The notes beneath the pieces are model-generated. The model was not told the DNA's origin. It did no database searches and saw nothing but the letters and a program-made list of their open reading frames with translations. Positions 21,611 to 23,834 of a stretch of 23,834 nt of DNA are shown here, in pieces (position 1 is the first letter of the stretch; every line of letters begins with the position of its first letter). This DNA comes from Euplotes aediculatus (Eukaryota > Ciliophora > Spirotrichea > Euplotida > Euplotidae): NCBI GenBank assembly GCA_030463445.1, contig JAQGFW010015562.1, positions 1-23,834 on the forward strand, in the 5' to 3' direction. The position numbers and the translations under genes were made by a program.

Positions 21611-22995
21611 CTATTCATCTTCTATGATTCGAGTTAAATTGGAATTGAAAATTTTCAGCCACATAGAAGAATTAAACTTCTTTTAATTGAACAAACACTG
21701 ACTTCCCAAGTACTCTCTAGCCTGCAACCAACAACTTCTCCAAATATAAAACGATCAGCTGATGTACGATGTGTCAGCTCCGCAGACCTCGCAGTGCTCC
21801 CACCCTTTTGAGGATTAAGGCAAACAGTTTTATAATATCTTTATACTAGTTTTAGAATTATACTTATAGATTTTGGAATTGCGAGGGATGAAACAAACAA
21901 CCAAAATTTGTAACTAAACTCGTCTGTCTCGTTGGGAATAAAAGTGCTCTCATTTAGCAATTAATGATGTTGTGCTTACGAATAGAATTGGTTATTTTCA
22001 TCTTCATCATTTATGCTGGATTCATTTATTCTTGCTTCTGATGTTCTATTGCTGTTTCTATCGTCTTGACTCGTTTGATTGCCTCCCGGTGATTTGACTA
22101 TACAGTGTTAGATACTTTTCATTTAGGGATAAAGCATCAAAACTTTTGGCTTCAGTTTTAAATTACAGACTTATCTGTAAATCTGAGCAAATTTCAACGG
22201 TTGAGTTTCAATGGTGATCTTAAAGTCGTTAATTAACTAAAAAATGCAAACAATAATTTAAGAATTCGACTTAGAAATTAATTATTTGTAGTTCTAAAAA
22301 CTTATTAAGTTTCACATAATACAATAATATTTAATTGTTGGTCACTTAATATCTCTTTTTAGGTTTATAAATGTTGAACAAGTAAAGCATTAGCAATATG
22401 AAAATGGTACTTTATAAATAAATGTAGATTACTTATGATAACATACTCTTTTTCAAAAATACATTTAGTTGTTATAATTATTCTTTTCTTGATAATTATC
22501 TCTCTTTATTGATTTATTATTAGAATATAAAAATTTTGCTATTAAAAGTGCTTGAGGCTTTCAGTTTAAAGTATAAATATCAACCATCCAAAATGAGAAC
22601 CTTGATATTTTCTTATGACAAAATTTTATTTATGAACTTGTAAGAAATAAATTTAATGAATCGTTCATTATTTCAATGGGTGTTTCTTGATAAAAAGACA
22701 AAATTTATATCTGAGTTAAGGACTCAAATACTACTCGAATATAAGTTAACTAATTAAAGTTTTCTTTAACTCAATAATTTAAGCAAATTCTCAGTATCAT
22801 AAGATTATAGTATTTACTTGCAAAAATCAAAGCTGAGCATCGTAAATCAAAATTAGCATAGTTAAAAAGTCATTGTCCATCTCTCTACCTAGTGTTCTGT
22901 GAAATAGAAAATGATTTAGTTTATCTATATTTTAATCTCTCCTCTAAACTAATCACAAATAAATACCCAGTTTGTGTTAGCCAATTCTCAATAGT
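21611..22995 (-). CDS. Gene F: hypothetical membrane-associated protein, at least eight small exons
   Basis: Exons in order are 22995-22967, 22896-22818, 22236 to about 22174, 22097-21980, 21946-21847, 21804-21703 and 21679-21611 (TAG stop). Introns include 33 nt (21979-21947, GTAAGC...GAGAG), 42 nt (GTATAA...AAAAG) and 23 nt (21702-21680, GTCAGT...AAAAG). Exon 2 holds a hydrophobic stretch (FLTMLILIYDAQL-W-FLQ). Exon 4 is Asn/Ser/Asp/Glu-rich and probably disordered (NSNRTSEARINESSINDED). Exon 5 has a second hydrophobic stretch (KFWLFVSSLAIPKS). The C-terminus is KFNSSMWLKIFNSNLTRIIE. One junction fails: exon 22236-22174 meets TAA without a GT donor in phase. The 5' start is uncertain: ATG at 23135 opens MSKQAGSRLFINQNLLIH and is a likely first exon, but its GTTAAA donor is one phase off. 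Function unknown. Confidence 0.45.
22237..22817 (-). other. 581-nt intron of gene F
   Basis: Donor GTAAAT follows L-W-FLQ and acceptor TTTTTTAG precedes LINDFKITIE, both phase 0. The interior is A/T-rich with no candidate exon. It is another long intron in a gene whose other introns are mostly under 100 nt. Confidence 0.5.
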
Positions 22996-23834
22996 CTATG
23001 TTGCAAGTTTATAACGTATTATTTAGTCCTTTCTTTTTGATGAATTTAAAATTTTTAACTAATTTTCCGTATTTTTGCATTATGTATGAGCAGATTTTGA
23101 TTTATAAAAAGTCGACTGCCAGCTTGTTTTGACATGTTAGTTTGCTAAAACTCAGCCGTGGTTGGAAGGAACTGAGTGGCAGGACTTACTGTGTATGAAG
23201 TTTAGATGAAGTAAATTAATGCTCCATTCATTAATGAAGTTGATTAAATTTTACTTCAAAAGTTAAGTAACTTAAATAGAGAGTTGATGCTAAAATATTT
23301 CAACAAAATTAGTTAATCAATGTTTTAATCTGTTAGATCCGATTAATGAAACCTATCCTTATTTCAAAAACAGAAACAAATCAACTGGCTTTAAAATTGA
23401 AATAACTATTTGTCTTTAAGTATAAATGCTAAACTTTAAATTTGAAAAATAGGTAAAAATTCTTTTTTCTTTAATCTATACTGAGAAAATATTAGTGAAA
23501 ATGATACATATTGACTTTAAAGTGATAATAAGAGATTATATTATACTCAAAATCTCAATAGCTAAATGGTTAACGAAAAGAAAGTTTTTTATATTGACTC
23601 AGTAAGGGGTCTTTGAAGCATAAAATTTTCAGATATTTATGAAGAATTTCATACTCTCAAAATTTTCTCACTTTAATGTATGTCAATGTGCTTACAAAAT
23701 TTTGAGAGAAAAAAGACTCTATTTTTACATTTGCTTTCCAGCTAAATTTTTCATATTGCATGCAGTTTAAGATTTGAAAATTGGTATTATGACAGCTTTC
23801 ATAATTAGAGAACTTAAGCATCTTATTCAAAATA
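22996..23834. other. 5' region of gene F and AT-rich flank
   Basis: A probable first exon of gene F (minus strand) starts with ATG at 23135. The less AT-rich stretch 23135-23210 upstream of it may be leader, with a GTAAGTCC donor-like site near 23190 suggesting an intron in the 5' UTR. Beyond 23230 the sequence is A/T-rich with no supported coding. Confidence 0.35.
23654..23708. repeat. 13-bp perfect inverted repeat, 29-base spacer
   Basis: Left arm CTCTCAAAATTTT (23654-23666) and right arm AAAATTTTGAGAG (23696-23708) match exactly. There is no coding nearby. It could be the ends of a very short element or a hairpin. A TTTATGAAG-type sequence flanks the left arm without a clear target duplication. 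Confidence 0.6.

Noticed and set aside
1-23834. tRNA, rRNA, telomeric repeat or CRISPR array
   Set aside because: No cloverleaf with a TTCRA loop, no conserved rRNA core, no G4T4-like runs and no regular repeat-spacer pattern were seen.

Overview
This is a very AT-rich eukaryotic nuclear window, probably from a ciliate. Four things point there. (1) In the best gene models TGA is read in frame as an amino acid, most likely Trp, while TAA and TAG end frames. (2) Exons stand out as less AT-rich islands in extremely AT-rich surroundings. (3) Splice sites are GT-AG, typically GTAAGT/GTAAGC/GTAAAT donors and TATAG or TTTAG acceptors. (4) Many introns are tiny (about 23-40 nt). The code resembles that of Blepharisma-like heterotrichs or colpodeans, but the introns are not the 15-16 nt type of Blepharisma. 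No rRNA, tRNA, CRISPR, intact transposon or virus-like element was seen.

Layout. 94-6244 (-): a large multi-exon gene A, with nine exons whose splice phases all agree. It has four introns of 0.8-1.1 kb next to introns of 29, 37, 110 and 156 nt. 6245-8700: AT-rich spacer. 8710-8942: a GC-richer island with a degenerate 20-bp tandem repeat. 9023-10267 (+): two linked exon candidates and a separate 77-codon ORF. 11150-12743 (-): gene B, with a 224-codon exon and consistent downstream exons. 14041-14360 (-): small three-exon gene C. 17318-17969 (-): three-exon gene D, acidic and coiled-coil. 19313-20058 (+): three-exon gene E. 21611-22995 (-): gene F, many small exons, one junction unresolved. 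The rest is AT-rich spacer or intron, with a few perfect palindromes and inverted repeats.

I could not assign a function to any protein. No operon-like logic links them. Genes lie on both strands with kilobase spacers, so the window looks like an ordinary gene-sparse stretch of a protist genome (possibly a germline nucleus) rather than one functional cassette. The most interesting signals are the reassigned TGA, the strongly bimodal intron lengths, and several perfect palindromes. All gene models come from reading the sequence by eye. Phase agreement across consecutive introns is the main support. Open frames alone carry little weight at this base composition.
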